Shown here: positions 24,537 through 32,649 of the stretch, in pieces | Numbering within the stretch: the stretch's first letter is position 1 | Layout of the letters: every line of letters starts with the position of its first letter | Source of the DNA: Brevibacterium luteolum | GTDB lineage: Bacteria > Actinomycetota > Actinomycetes > Actinomycetales > Brevibacteriaceae | Assembly (NCBI RefSeq): GCF_013004595.1 | Contig: NZ_JABEMC010000002.1 | Coordinates: 310,001-374,000 of the forward strand | Reading direction: 5' to 3' | Length of the DNA stretch: 64,000 nt | Translations under genes and position numbers: made by a program | The notes under the pieces: model-generated | What the model saw: only the letters and a program-made list of their open reading frames with translations | What the model was told of the DNA's origin: nothing | The model's database searches: none

Positions 24537-25511
24537 TCAGCGCGTGGTGACCTTGCCCGACATCTGCGCGACCGGCTGCAGGAACAGTGGGCGGGCGGCG
24601 ATCCAGCCGACGGCCAGGACGATCATCGCGATGGCGAACATGATGAAGCCCCACCAGCTGGTGGCGTTGTCACCGGTCCACGAGAACATCATGTTGAGGT
24701 TGTGCCGCATGCCGGTGGTGAAGACGAGCAGCACGTGGATGACGATGAAGGCCACGAAGTAGAACATCACCGGCAGGTGGATGGCACGCGCGACCGGAGC
24801 CGGGTAGGCCTTGGAGATCGGCCAGGTGTTCTGCCAGATCGGCGACATCCGCACACCGGAGATCGCTGCCAGCGGGGCGGCGATGAAGATCGTGACGAAG
24901 TAGGCCATCACCTGCAGGGCGTTGTAATTGACCCAGGCCATCTCCTGTGGCCAGTCGAACGACAGGTACTGCAGGCCGGCTGAGACCATGTTCGGGAAGA
25001 TGTCCCAGCTGACCGGCACGACGCGCGCCCAGTGGCCGCTGGCGAACAGCAGAATGACGAAGATGAAGCCGTTGAGCAGCCACAGCACATCGAGGCTCAG
25101 GTGCAACCACAGGTAGATGCTCATCTTCGTCGGTTCGGCTGCGCCCTTCTTCCGCTTCTTCACGGTCCGCGTCCAGTAGGCCTCCGGCTTCTGCTGCACG
25201 CGCACGAGCCACCCGGAGCGGATGATGAGGACCATGAGGAAGATGTTGAAGAAGTGCTGCCACTGCGCCCACCACGGGAAGCCCTCCGGGGTGCCTGCAG
25301 GCAGCTCTGAGTGGCCGGGATACTTGGCGAGGAACTCCTGGCCGCTGGCCGAGCCCAGGAACATGCGCGCGAGCACGCCGGCAATCGCCAATACGACGAG
25401 TGCGATCGGGACGATCCAGACGAGCTTGAAGAACGGCGATTCGCGGAACGGGGTGCCGCCGCTCTTCTTCTTTTTCTTCTTGCGCTTCTTCTTGCTGTCC
25501 GCTGCTGCCAT
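24537..25511 (-). CDS. Cytochrome b/b561-type membrane protein
   Basis: Membrane protein of 324 residues with five or six TM helices. Candidate haem ligands are His residues in WAQWQHFFNIFLM, LWLHLSLDVLW, RAIHLPVMFYF and IVIHVLLVF, as expected for a di-haem cytochrome b subunit that passes electrons across the membrane. The N-terminus has a very basic run (KKKRKKKKKK). No catalytic molybdoenzyme or sulphur-reductase partner is adjacent, so the electron acceptor is unknown. GGAGGAG lies 6 bp before the ATG. A strong terminator follows. Confidence 0.8.
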   Translation of the reverse strand: MAAADSKKKRKKKKKKSGGTPFRESPFFKLVWIVPIALVVLAIAGVLARMFLGSASGQEFLAKYPGHSELPAGTPEGFPWWAQWQHFFNIFLMVLIIRSGWLVRVQQKPEAYWTRTVKKRKKGAAEPTKMSIYLWLHLSLDVLWLLNGFIFVILLFASGHWARVVPVSWDIFPNMVSAGLQYLSFDWPQEMAWVNYNALQVMAYFVTIFIAAPLAAISGVRMSPIWQNTWPISKAYPAPVARAIHLPVMFYFVAFIVIHVLLVFTTGMRHNLNMMFSWTGDNATSWWGFIMFAIAMIVLAVGWIAARPLFLQPVAQMSGKVTTR

Positions 25512-25547
25512 GAGGGTCTCCTCCGCCGAAGTTCCACAGCCTGATGG

Positions 25548-25904
25548 TCATTGACTCTGACACCTGACTTTAGCGCCTGTCATCGCCCGACGGAGCATCG
25601 GGTCCCGTTCCCGAGGTGCAGACCAGGCTGCCAGCGCCATCCTCCCCTGCAGCGGCCGGGTCAAGGACAGGCTGGCGCGCACGATGAGTGCACCGAGGAC
25701 GACCGAAGCGGGCATGGTCGCCATCGTGACAGGTGAGAGAACCATCGCGAGTCCGGCAGGCGGGGCGACGAGCAGCAGTCCGATCGACGCCGCGGCTGCT
25801 GATCTTGCAGGGCTGCCGACCGCGATGCCGGCCAGGGTCACGGCGCGGCCGGTGACGGGGATGATGCCGATCAACGCGTGCGCGGTGAGGATCGGTGTGT
25901 TCAT
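25548..25904 (-). CDS. Small putative membrane protein
   Basis: Possible protein of 118 residues with two or three hydrophobic stretches (ALIGIIPVTGRAVTLAGIAVG, SIGLLLVAPPAGLAMVLSPV and PASVVLGALIVRASLSL) and a basic C-terminus. The ATG at 25904 has GGAG about 9 bp upstream. It precedes the cytochrome gene on the same strand. No family recognised; it could be a spurious frame, hence the low confidence. Confidence 0.4.
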   Translation of the reverse strand: MNTPILTAHALIGIIPVTGRAVTLAGIAVGSPARSAAAASIGLLLVAPPAGLAMVLSPVTMATMPASVVLGALIVRASLSLTRPLQGRMALAAWSAPRERDPMLRRAMTGAKVRCQSQ

Positions 25905-26166
25905 ATTCCCAGTCTCCGCCTGTGGCCGGCTGAGCAGAATGCGGTTCTCCCTGCAGCCCGGTCCGGAAATCCCCACCCTCGGCACCACCGGTGACCCCCA
26001 CCTCGGGAGCGGGAACTGCAGCGGCACGCATCCCCCATCGGCCCCTGACAGCACGGGCAGGCAGTGCTAGGGTCGAATGTGCGGCAGGTCACACCCCAGG
26101 TCCTTCCGCCCGGACGGCGCCGTCCGGCAGACATCACATCCCCACCCCGAAGGACACCCCTCCGAC

Positions 26167-27081
26167 ATGCCCCCGACTCATCCCCACTCCCGTTCCGGTG
26201 CCGCGCGCCTGACGCTGCTGCCCGCGCTGGCCTTCATCGCCGCCCTCCTGCTCGGTGCTGAACTCCTCACCAGCCCAGCCGCAGCTGCCCAGACTGCCCC
26301 GCTGCGCGTGCCGGTGACCTCGATGTCCGACGAGGCGGGCAGCCAGGCCGTCCTCATCGCCGACCCTGTGCCGCTGCCGGCAGGCGCCACCACCTCGCAG
26401 CTCGAACTCGACCTGCCCGGAGGCTGCCACCTGGGCGAGGGCGCCGAGCTCACCTGCACTGACAGCTCCTTCACCTTCACCGCGATGATCGCCACCCCAG
26501 ACGGGTTCAGCGACCCGGCCGTGAGCGCCACTGACACCGGTGTCGAGGTCACGACCGCCGAGCCGGCCGGTGAAGGCGAGCTGCTCGTGCCGATCTTCAG
26601 CCCCGCCGGGCTCGATGTCGATGACACCGCCTCGAAGCAGATGCTCGCCGAGCTGGTCCTCGGCAATGGCACCGCCGCGGCGCCTGACACGGCCGAGACC
26701 GCCGGCGCACCGCCGAGCCTGGCCCCGTATGCCGAGGCGATCGAGCGCCCGGAGCAGGTCACGGTTCCCAGCGACTACATCTACGACCCGGATCATGTGC
26801 AGAAGGCGCTGCACGACTACTGCACCTGGTCGCCGGACGCGTGGGGCAAGGCCGACTTCCGCGGGCCGTGCGCCCGGCACGACATGTGCATCGAGGTCGA
26901 CCTCGACCTGCCGCGCCCGGAGCGCAGGGAGCGCCGCAAGATCTGCGACAGCACTTTCCTCGACCATCTCGTGCAGAACTGCGACTACGGCTACTACGAT
27001 GCCGGCGTCAAACGCCGCGGCTGCCGAGTGATCGCCGGCCACTACTATGTCGCCGTGGCCGGGAAGACCGCGATCTCGTGA
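26167..27081 (+). CDS. Secreted prokaryotic phospholipase A2-domain protein
   Basis: Exported protein of 304 residues. The signal peptide is about residues 12-40 (LTLLPALAFIAALLLGAELLTSPAAAAQ). A middle beta-rich region of about 150 residues precedes a C-terminal bacterial PLA2 domain. The catalytic His-Asp pair is in FRGPCARHDMC, and four further Cys residues (DYCTW, KICDS, NCDYG and GCRV) suggest two or three disulphides. It would hydrolyse the sn-2 ester of phospholipids outside the cell. The long extra middle domain is more than Streptomyces PLA2 has. The stop overlaps the next start (GTGA). The start at 26167 is chosen from the signal peptide; an upstream ATG at 26077 is possible. Confidence 0.83.
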   Translation: MPPTHPHSRSGAARLTLLPALAFIAALLLGAELLTSPAAAAQTAPLRVPVTSMSDEAGSQAVLIADPVPLPAGATTSQLELDLPGGCHLGEGAELTCTDSSFTFTAMIATPDGFSDPAVSATDTGVEVTTAEPAGEGELLVPIFSPAGLDVDDTASKQMLAELVLGNGTAAAPDTAETAGAPPSLAPYAEAIERPEQVTVPSDYIYDPDHVQKALHDYCTWSPDAWGKADFRGPCARHDMCIEVDLDLPRPERRERRKICDSTFLDHLVQNCDYGYYDAGVKRRGCRVIAGHYYVAVAGKTAIS

Positions 27082-27470
27082 CCGGACGGATCCTGCCGCC
27101 GGTGCTCGTGGCCGCCTCGGTGGCGCTCATGTTCATCGGCGGGGCCATGCCGAGCCGGGCTGGGCTCGTCGTCGTCGACCTGCTGGCGATCGCGGCGGTG
27201 GCGGCTGCTGCCGGTCTCATCCTCATGCTGAGTCTGCGCGCCGCGCGCGAGGCGGTGGCTGGCGAGCGCTGGCTGCGGCGGGGAATCGCCGGGGTCGCGG
27301 TCGCCGCGGCGATCGGTGCGGTCGTGGCGATCGGGATGAACATCGCCGATCCGCTCGGCATCAGCTTCGCTGTGCCGATCATCTGGCTGCCCGCCTCGCT
27401 CGTGCTGCTGACGACCTCGCTCCTCGTCCTCGCACTGCCGAGTGGGCCGGCGCCGAGATGGCAATTGTGA
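27078..27470 (+). CDS. Small four-TM membrane protein coupled to the PLA2 gene
   Basis: Hydrophobic protein of 130 residues starting at a GTG overlapping the PLA2 stop. Four TM helices are visible (LPPVLVAASVALMFIGG, LVVVDLLAIAAVAAAAGLILML, GIAGVAVAAAIGAVVAIGM and IIWLPASLVLLTTSLLVLAL). Translational coupling suggests a role tied to the lipase, perhaps immunity or export, but this is conjecture. Family not recognised. Confidence 0.7.
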   Translation: MTGRILPPVLVAASVALMFIGGAMPSRAGLVVVDLLAIAAVAAAAGLILMLSLRAAREAVAGERWLRRGIAGVAVAAAIGAVVAIGMNIADPLGISFAVPIIWLPASLVLLTTSLLVLALPSGPAPRWQL

Positions 27471-27484
27471 CGCCGACCCATCGA

Positions 27485-27790
27485 TCACTCTCTATCGCCG
27501 GCGGCGTTGCGCCGGGATAACCGGCTTGCGCGTCTCATCCTGAGGAGAAGTCCGCAGACACCAGCAGCGATCCACAGCAGCACAATGGCTGTATACCCGC
27601 CCGTCGACACCGTCGCCGCACCGGCCGGGCTCTCACGCAGCCAGAACCCGGCTCCGAACACCGCAAGGCCAACCGGCAACATGATCAGGGTCGTGCGCCA
27701 GCGCGCGACGAGCCGGGCTGCGGCGTACCAAAACCAGCCGAAGAGAAATGCAAGCGGCAGCGCTCCTAGCACCAGCAAGATAGTCGACAT
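27485..27790 (-). CDS. Small three-TM membrane protein, unknown
   Basis: Protein of 101 residues with three TM helices (ILLVLGALPLAFLFGWFWY, TTLIMLPVGLAVFGAGFWL and AIVLLWIAAGVCGLLL) and a basic tail. The ATG at 27790 has GAGGGAG 6 bp upstream. It is convergent with the PLA2-linked gene; the two stops are 14 bp apart. Family not recognised. Confidence 0.65.
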   Translation of the reverse strand: MSTILLVLGALPLAFLFGWFWYAAARLVARWRTTLIMLPVGLAVFGAGFWLRESPAGAATVSTGGYTAIVLLWIAAGVCGLLLRMRRASRLSRRNAAGDRE

Positions 27791-27939
27791 GACTCCCTCA
27801 TCTCCTGAGATTCTTTACAATCGCGCCGCATGACCCGAGCCCAAAGAAGTTGGCATCTTCGCCGCTGCGAAGTGCCGTGGATTGCCGCGCGTGGTGTGAT
27901 TCGCAATGAGCGGAATCCTGCTGCTGCCGCGGCCTCGGG

Positions 27940-29253
27940 CTACGGCAGCAGCAGAATCACCCCGTGCAGGAACAGTCCGACGAGCGCGCCGATGACGGTG
28001 CCGTTGATGCGGATGTACTGCAGGTCCTTGCCGACGTAGAGCTCGATGCGCTCGGAAGCCTCCTTCGCATCCCAGCCGGCGATCGTATCGGAGATGACGC
28101 TGGCGATCTCCGGGCCGAAGGACTCGGCCAGGTCGCCGACGGTGATCGCGAGCCGATTGTCGATCGCGTGGGAGAACTCTGCGTCTTCGACCATCCGGGT
28201 CGCGGTCTGGTTGAGCAGCGCACGCAGCCGCTGGTGCACCTCGCCGGAGGTGTCGAGCACCGCCCCGCGCAGCAGCCGCTTGAGCGAGGACCACACATCG
28301 AGGACGGCTTGGACGACGCCCTCTTCGCGCAGCAGGTCGTCGATGACGTTCTCGGCGCGCTTCGCGATCGAGGTGTCCTCGCGCAGGTTGGCGGCGAGTT
28401 CGAGCAGCCACCGGTCGAGGGCCTGCCGGGCCTTGTGGTAGCGGTTGTCGCGCACATCGGAGATCCATTCGAGGACTTCGCGGCGCAGCCGGCGCGCGAC
28501 CCCTTCGTTGACGAAGGCCGGCACCCAGTCCGGGGCCTTCTGCGCGACCACGTCGTCGATGACCTGCGGGTTGGCCGCCAGCCACGTGTACGCCTCCCCG
28601 ACGACGAGGTCGACGAGCCGGTGGTGGGCCCCGTCCTGCACGATCTCGTGGACGAGCCGGCCGAGCACCGGCGACTTGTGCGTATCGACGAGCTTGGGCA
28701 CCAGCACCTCGCGGGTCAGCGCCTCGATCGCATCATCATCGACGCGCCTGAGCACATACTCCAGGCCCTGCCCGGCACGGGTGACGACGATCTCCTGGTT
28801 GCCCGGCTCCTTCAGCCAGCCGCCGATGCGCGCGGTCACCTGGGCGTTGCGGATCTTCGCGGCGACGGTGACGGAGGTGAGGAAGTTCGCGGCGACGAAG
28901 TTCGACATGCTCTCGCCCAGCACGTCCTTCTTGCGCGGGATGATCGCCGTGTGCGGGATCGGCAGCCCGAGCGGGTGGCGGAAGAGCGCGGTGACCGCGA
29001 ACCAGTCGGCGATCGCCCCGATCATCGCCGCCTCGGACCCGCGGGCGACGAACCCCCACACGCCGGTCAGGTCGGTGAAGACGTGGGTGAGAACGAAGAT
29101 GCACGCCGCCAGCACGAGCAGCGCGGTCGCCAGCTGGCGCATCTTCCTCAGCGCACGCGCCCGCTCGAGGTCGCCGAAGGTGTCGTCGATGCGCGCCGGT
29201 GCGGTCGGTCCGGTGGATCCGGCCGCCGCCGAGGTGGTGGGCGAGTGAGTCAT
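27940..29253 (-). CDS. DUF445 family membrane protein
   Basis: Protein of 437 residues with TM helices near both ends and a long helical middle. The DUF445 signature is clear near residue 80: AMIGAIADWFAVTALFRHPLGLPIPHTAIIPRKK. The C-terminus (VGKDLQYIRINGTVIGALVGLFLHGVILLL) is also typical. The family is widespread and its function is unknown; an envelope or transport role is often suggested. Length is usual. The start at 29253 is followed by a Ser/Ala-rich cytoplasmic tail. Confidence 0.92.
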   Translation of the reverse strand: MTHSPTTSAAAGSTGPTAPARIDDTFGDLERARALRKMRQLATALLVLAACIFVLTHVFTDLTGVWGFVARGSEAAMIGAIADWFAVTALFRHPLGLPIPHTAIIPRKKDVLGESMSNFVAANFLTSVTVAAKIRNAQVTARIGGWLKEPGNQEIVVTRAGQGLEYVLRRVDDDAIEALTREVLVPKLVDTHKSPVLGRLVHEIVQDGAHHRLVDLVVGEAYTWLAANPQVIDDVVAQKAPDWVPAFVNEGVARRLRREVLEWISDVRDNRYHKARQALDRWLLELAANLREDTSIAKRAENVIDDLLREEGVVQAVLDVWSSLKRLLRGAVLDTSGEVHQRLRALLNQTATRMVEDAEFSHAIDNRLAITVGDLAESFGPEIASVISDTIAGWDAKEASERIELYVGKDLQYIRINGTVIGALVGLFLHGVILLLP

Positions 29254-29877
29254 GTCCCTATTCTGACACCTCGGCCCGGACTCCCCACCCGGAAGACACG
29301 ACTGCCCGCTCTCGCCCTTGCCGCCTCGATCGCGGTGCTCGGCACCGCCTGCTCAGCACCTTCGCACAGCGGCGGATCCTCAGCAGCTGCCGGTGCAGAT
29401 CAGCAGGCGGCCTCGGAATCCGCCCGCGCGCTCAGTGAGAAGATCGCCGCGCACTGGCCGCTGGTGGCGAAGGCCCGGCCCGGGACGGACTGCTCCGGCC
29501 ACGTCGCAGTCCTCTTCCACCGCGACGACAAGGGCGAGATCGTCACAGGGGCCTGACACCTCGGGCACCCGGAAGCTCGCCGACTCCGAACGCACCGGCC
29601 TCACCTCTCCCCCGGGCGGGCGGGTGCAGCCCGGGTGAGTTCGGCGGCAAGCCGGCAGTTCTGCTGGCTTGCCGCCGATCAGCAGATGCTGGATGACCCT
29701 CGAGCTGAGGAGTTCTGCCTGCTCGCCACGCATGGGCTCGGGCGGTGCGCACTTCATCGTCGTCGACGGCAGGGAAGTCACCACCGGCTTCACCAACACC
29801 TATCCGATGGGGTATCGGCGGAGAGAACCACCGATGCCGATGGCCGGGCCGTCTATACGGTCACGGCCACCGGCTGA
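29245..29877 (+). pseudogene. Decayed lipoprotein gene
   Basis: The plus strand encodes a lipoprotein-like start: basic KTRLP, hydrophobic ALALAASIAVLG, lipobox TAC and an Ala/Ser-rich spacer, then SARALSEKIAAHWPLVAKARPGTDCSGHVAVLFHRDDKG. The frame stops at 29556. Protein-like pieces continue in another frame (GTRKLADSERTGL; GGAHFIVVDGREVTTGFTNTYPMG) and again in the first frame (ERTTDADGRAVYTVTATG, stop 29877). At least two or three frameshifts would be needed to rejoin them. It looks like a recently decayed secreted protein gene; sequencing error cannot be excluded. Confidence 0.5.
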
Positions 29878-29886
29878 GGCCGGAAC

Positions 29887-30681
29887 TCACTGCCATTCGG
29901 CAGTCTCCGGGTCCACACCTCGGGCGAAGGCGCCGGCAGCGATCACCTCGACGAGCCAGGCGGCTAAGCCGTCTGCGCGCTCATCGTAGTGCGCGGCGAA
30001 GCGCGGGTCGCTGACGTAGAGGCGCGAGATGCACACCTGCTTCTCGATGGTCATGTCGAACCACTGGCCGATCGAGGCGCGGTGCCGCTCGGCCAGCATG
30101 TTCGCCTCCTGGCTGCCGGGCTCGACTCCGCGCGTGAACGCGGCGACGAGTTCTGCCTCGAAGGCGTCCATGTCGTTCTTGACCTGCTGCCAGTCGGCGG
30201 CGGTCATCTTCTGCTTGATCGACTCGGACTGGGCCCATTCGTCGGTTTGGCCCCAGCGCTGCTGCGCTTCGGCCTCCCACTCGGGGTTCCAGTTCGGGCC
30301 GAGGATCTCAGCCTGCTGGGCTGCTGTCAGTTTCTCCATAGTGGTGGTCTCCATCATCCGTTCGACTGCAGAGACAACTCTCTGCAGCTGGTCGATACGT
30401 GTCAGGAGGGATTCCCGCTGTTCAGCCAGCTCTGCTGCCAGGTCGATGTCCGGATCGTCGAGGATCCGGCCGATCTCTGCCAGCGGCAGGCCGAGTTCGC
30501 GGAAGATGAGCACGCGGCGCAGCCGCTGCATATCGGCTGCCGTGTAGATGCGGTAGTCGGCCCACGTGCGTTCGCTCGGGCTGGCCAGCCCGATGGCGTC
30601 CCAGTGGTGCAGGGTTCGCACGCTGACGTCAAGCAGCCGGGCGGCCGCGCCGACTGTCAGCTCCGTGGTGTGCTCGTCCAT
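29887..30681 (-). CDS. MerR-family regulator with TipAS-like C-terminal domain
   Basis: Regulator of 264 residues. The MerR winged helix is at the N-terminus (LTVGAAARLLDVSVRTLHHWDAIGL, YRIYTAADMQRLRRVLIFRELGLPLAEI), followed by a coiled-coil dimerisation helix. The C-terminal half matches the TipAS antibiotic-recognition domain of TipAL: AEILGPNWNPEWEAEAQQRWG, WAQSESIKQKMTAADW and FDMTIEKQVCISRLYVSDPRFAAHYD. Such proteins bind thiopeptides or related drugs and activate promoters. No exporter gene is adjacent; the divergent neighbour is the rplI end. The start at ATG 30681 is the usual N-terminus. A CGGCTTAGCCG word encodes Gly-Leu-Ala near the C-terminus. Confidence 0.9.
   Translation of the reverse strand: MDEHTTELTVGAAARLLDVSVRTLHHWDAIGLASPSERTWADYRIYTAADMQRLRRVLIFRELGLPLAEIGRILDDPDIDLAAELAEQRESLLTRIDQLQRVVSAVERMMETTTMEKLTAAQQAEILGPNWNPEWEAEAQQRWGQTDEWAQSESIKQKMTAADWQQVKNDMDAFEAELVAAFTRGVEPGSQEANMLAERHRASIGQWFDMTIEKQVCISRLYVSDPRFAAHYDERADGLAAWLVEVIAAGAFARGVDPETAEWQ
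29961..29971. repeat. CGGCTTAGCCG word, copy 6
   Basis: In frame in the MerR gene on the minus strand as GGC-TTA-GCC. Confidence 0.7.
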
Positions 30682-30753
30682 TCCCTCAGTATCGTCCACA
30701 TCCACCACGTTCGGCCCTGACGCAGCGTGAGGGTCAAGTCCGACCCACACGCG

Positions 30754-30795
30754 CACAGGCCCCGGAACCGCGTGGGGCGGGTTCCGGGGCCTGTG
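30754..30795 (-). terminator. Terminator of the rpsF-ssb-rpsR-rplI operon
   Basis: Perfect 16-bp inverted repeat (CACAGGCCCCGGAACC and complement) with a 10-base GC-rich loop, 38 bp beyond the rplI stop. No U tract follows, as is common in high-GC Actinobacteria. Confidence 0.88.
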
Positions 30796-30832
30796 AGAGC
30801 TGCGTCAGCTCAGTGGCAGTTCAGCGAGCGGC

Positions 30833-31291
30833 TCAGCGCTTGCCGATGACGTCGAACTTCGCGTTCGCGGTGATCTCGTCGTGCACGCGCACGGTGGCGG
30901 TGTAGCTGCCGGGCTCCTTGACGTGGCCGGGCAGGGCGATCTGCCGGCGATCGAAGGTGGTGCCGTGTGCCTCGGTCAGTGCGTCGGCGACGAGTGCGGC
31001 GGTGACAGCGCCGAAGAGGCGGTTGTTCTGTCCGGCCTTCATCTCGATCTTCGCCGAGCTGCCCTCGAGCTTCTCCTTGAGTGCGAGTGCTTCGTCGCGG
31101 TCGGCCAGCTGGCGGGCCTGGCGCGACTTGCGCAGCGACTCGATCTGCTTCTCAGCACCTGCGGACCAGGTGGTGGCCCAGCCGCGCGGGATCAGCAGGT
31201 TCCGGGCGTAGCCGGCCTTGACCTCGACGACGTCGCCGGCGGCTCCGAGGCCGTCGACTTCCTGGTTGAGAATGACCTTCTTGGTAGCCAT
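30833..31291 (-). CDS. rplI: 50S ribosomal protein L9
   Basis: Ribosomal protein of 152 residues, last gene of the rpsF-ssb-rpsR-rplI operon. The N-terminal globular domain (KVILNQEVDGLGAAGDVVEVKAGYARNLLIPRGWA) is the L9 signature. It is joined by a long helix to the C-terminal RNA-binding domain (RLFGAVTAALVADAL). Length is standard. A strong hairpin terminator follows. Confidence 0.98.
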   Translation of the reverse strand: MATKKVILNQEVDGLGAAGDVVEVKAGYARNLLIPRGWATTWSAGAEKQIESLRKSRQARQLADRDEALALKEKLEGSSAKIEMKAGQNNRLFGAVTAALVADALTEAHGTTFDRRQIALPGHVKEPGSYTATVRVHDEITANAKFDVIGKR

Positions 31292-31309
31292 TGTTCTACT
31301 CCCCTCGTC

Positions 31310-31549
31310 TTATCGGGTCGAGCCCGAGTAGGGCAGCAGCGCCATCTCGCGGGCGTTCTTGACGGCCTTGGCGATGATGCGCTGTTCCTGCACGTTGACA
31401 CCAGTCACGCGACGAGCGCGGATCTTGCCGCGGTCGGAGATGAACTTGCGCAGGGTTGCGGTGTCCTTGTAGTCGATCTGGGCTGCCTCGCCGAACTTCA
31501 GCGGGTTCGCCTTCTTCTTGATGGGCTTCCGGGGATCCGGCTTTGCCAT
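31310..31549 (-). CDS. rpsR: 30S ribosomal protein S18
   Basis: Ribosomal protein of 79 residues with the S18 core [33 protein letters not shown]. It binds S6 on the small-subunit platform. No CXXC zinc motif is visible at the N-terminus, which suggests the zinc-independent form. It lies 18 bp upstream of rplI in the same operon. Confidence 0.97.
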   Translation of the reverse strand: MAKPDPRKPIKKKANPLKFGEAAQIDYKDTATLRKFISDRGKIRARRVTGVNVQEQRIIAKAVKNAREMALLPYSGSTR

Positions 31550-31609
31550 GATGTGCTCCTGTCAGAAAATCTGTTGATCAGCGGCAGGCACGCGCCTGCC
31601 GGGGTGTGA

Positions 31610-32197
31610 TCAGAATGGTGGTTCGTCCGAGGTCGGGCTGCCCCAGCCTCCGCCGGGGTTGGCCTGCGGGTTCGAGCTGGCCCACGGGTCGTTCGACTGA
31701 CCCTGGCCGCCCTGCTGCCCGCCGAAGCCGCCGGGGTTCTGTCCCCAGCCGCCGCCCTGCTGCTGACCGCCGCCTTGCTGTCCGCCACCGGAGAATCCTC
31801 CCTGGCCGCCTCCTGAGAAGCCGCCGCCGGAGAACTCCTTCTTCGTCACGTTGGCCGTGGCGTAGCGCAGGCTCGGGCCGATCTCGTCGACGTCGAGCTC
31901 GAAGACGGTCCGGCGTTCGCCTTCCTTCGTCTCGAAGCTGCGCGACTTCAGCCGGCCCTGCACGATCGTGCGGGTGCCGCGCTGCAGGGTCTCGGTGACG
32001 TTCTCAGCAAGATCCCGCCACGCGTTGCAGCGCAGGAACAGGGTCTCGCCGTCTTTCCATTCGTTGCTCTTGCGGTCGAACATGCGCGGGGTCGACGCCA
32101 CTGTGAAGTTCGCGACCGCAGCCCCGTTGGGCGTGTAGCGCAGTTCGGGGTCGGCGGTGAGGTTTCCCACCACAGTGATGATCGTGTCGCCTGCCAT
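31610..32197 (-). CDS. ssb: Single-stranded DNA-binding protein
   Basis: Protein of 195 residues. The OB fold (about residues 1-115) starts [25 protein letters not shown] and contains [16 protein letters not shown] long Gly/Gln-rich linker (FSGGGQGG type repeats) leads to the acidic C-terminal tip DEPPF, which recruits replication partners. It coats ssDNA at forks and in repair. It is the second gene of the ribosomal operon, and the linker-coding DNA is repetitive. Confidence 0.97.
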   Translation of the reverse strand: MAGDTIITVVGNLTADPELRYTPNGAAVANFTVASTPRMFDRKSNEWKDGETLFLRCNAWRDLAENVTETLQRGTRTIVQGRLKSRSFETKEGERRTVFELDVDEIGPSLRYATANVTKKEFSGGGFSGGGQGGFSGGGQQGGGQQQGGGWGQNPGGFGGQQGGQGQSNDPWASSNPQANPGGGWGSPTSDEPPF

Positions 32198-32248
32198 GAT
32201 GCTCCTTACAGCGTGGGGGTCAGCGGTTCCGAGCTCGGATCTGCTGGA

Positions 32249-32539
32249 TTACTTCGCGTCGGGACGCAGGATCTTCGAGCGCAGAACGGTCTCGTTGAGG
32301 CCGAGCTGGCGGTCGAGTTCCTTGGTCGTGTCGGGCTTGGCGTGGAAGTTCACCACAACGTAGGTGCCTTCGGCCTTCTTGTTGATCTCGTAGGCGAAGC
32401 GGCGACGGCCCCACACATCGACATTGTCGACGGTGCCGCCGTCAGCGGGAACCACCTTCAGCAGCTTTTCGACAGTGGTGTCAACGGAACGGTCTTCGAG
32501 TTCCGGATCCAGAATGAGCATCAGCTCGTAATGACGCAC
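32249..32539 (-). CDS. rpsF: 30S ribosomal protein S6
   Basis: Ribosomal protein of 96 residues, first gene of the operon, starting at a GTG with a strong GAGGAGG 10 bp upstream. The S6 core is visible as [18 protein letters not shown] and [25 protein letters not shown]. It forms a heterodimer with S18. Confidence 0.97.
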   Translation of the reverse strand: MRHYELMLILDPELEDRSVDTTVEKLLKVVPADGGTVDNVDVWGRRRFAYEINKKAEGTYVVVNFHAKPDTTKELDRQLGLNETVLRSKILRPDAK

Positions 32540-32649
32540 GTGTCACCCACCTCCTCTGGTCTCAGCGGCCATGGTCGGTCCATGGCAGGAGGGTATATGC
32601 GTTGCGTCTGGCCGGGTGCGGAATCGGTCCGCAGCGGACACAGACTGGT

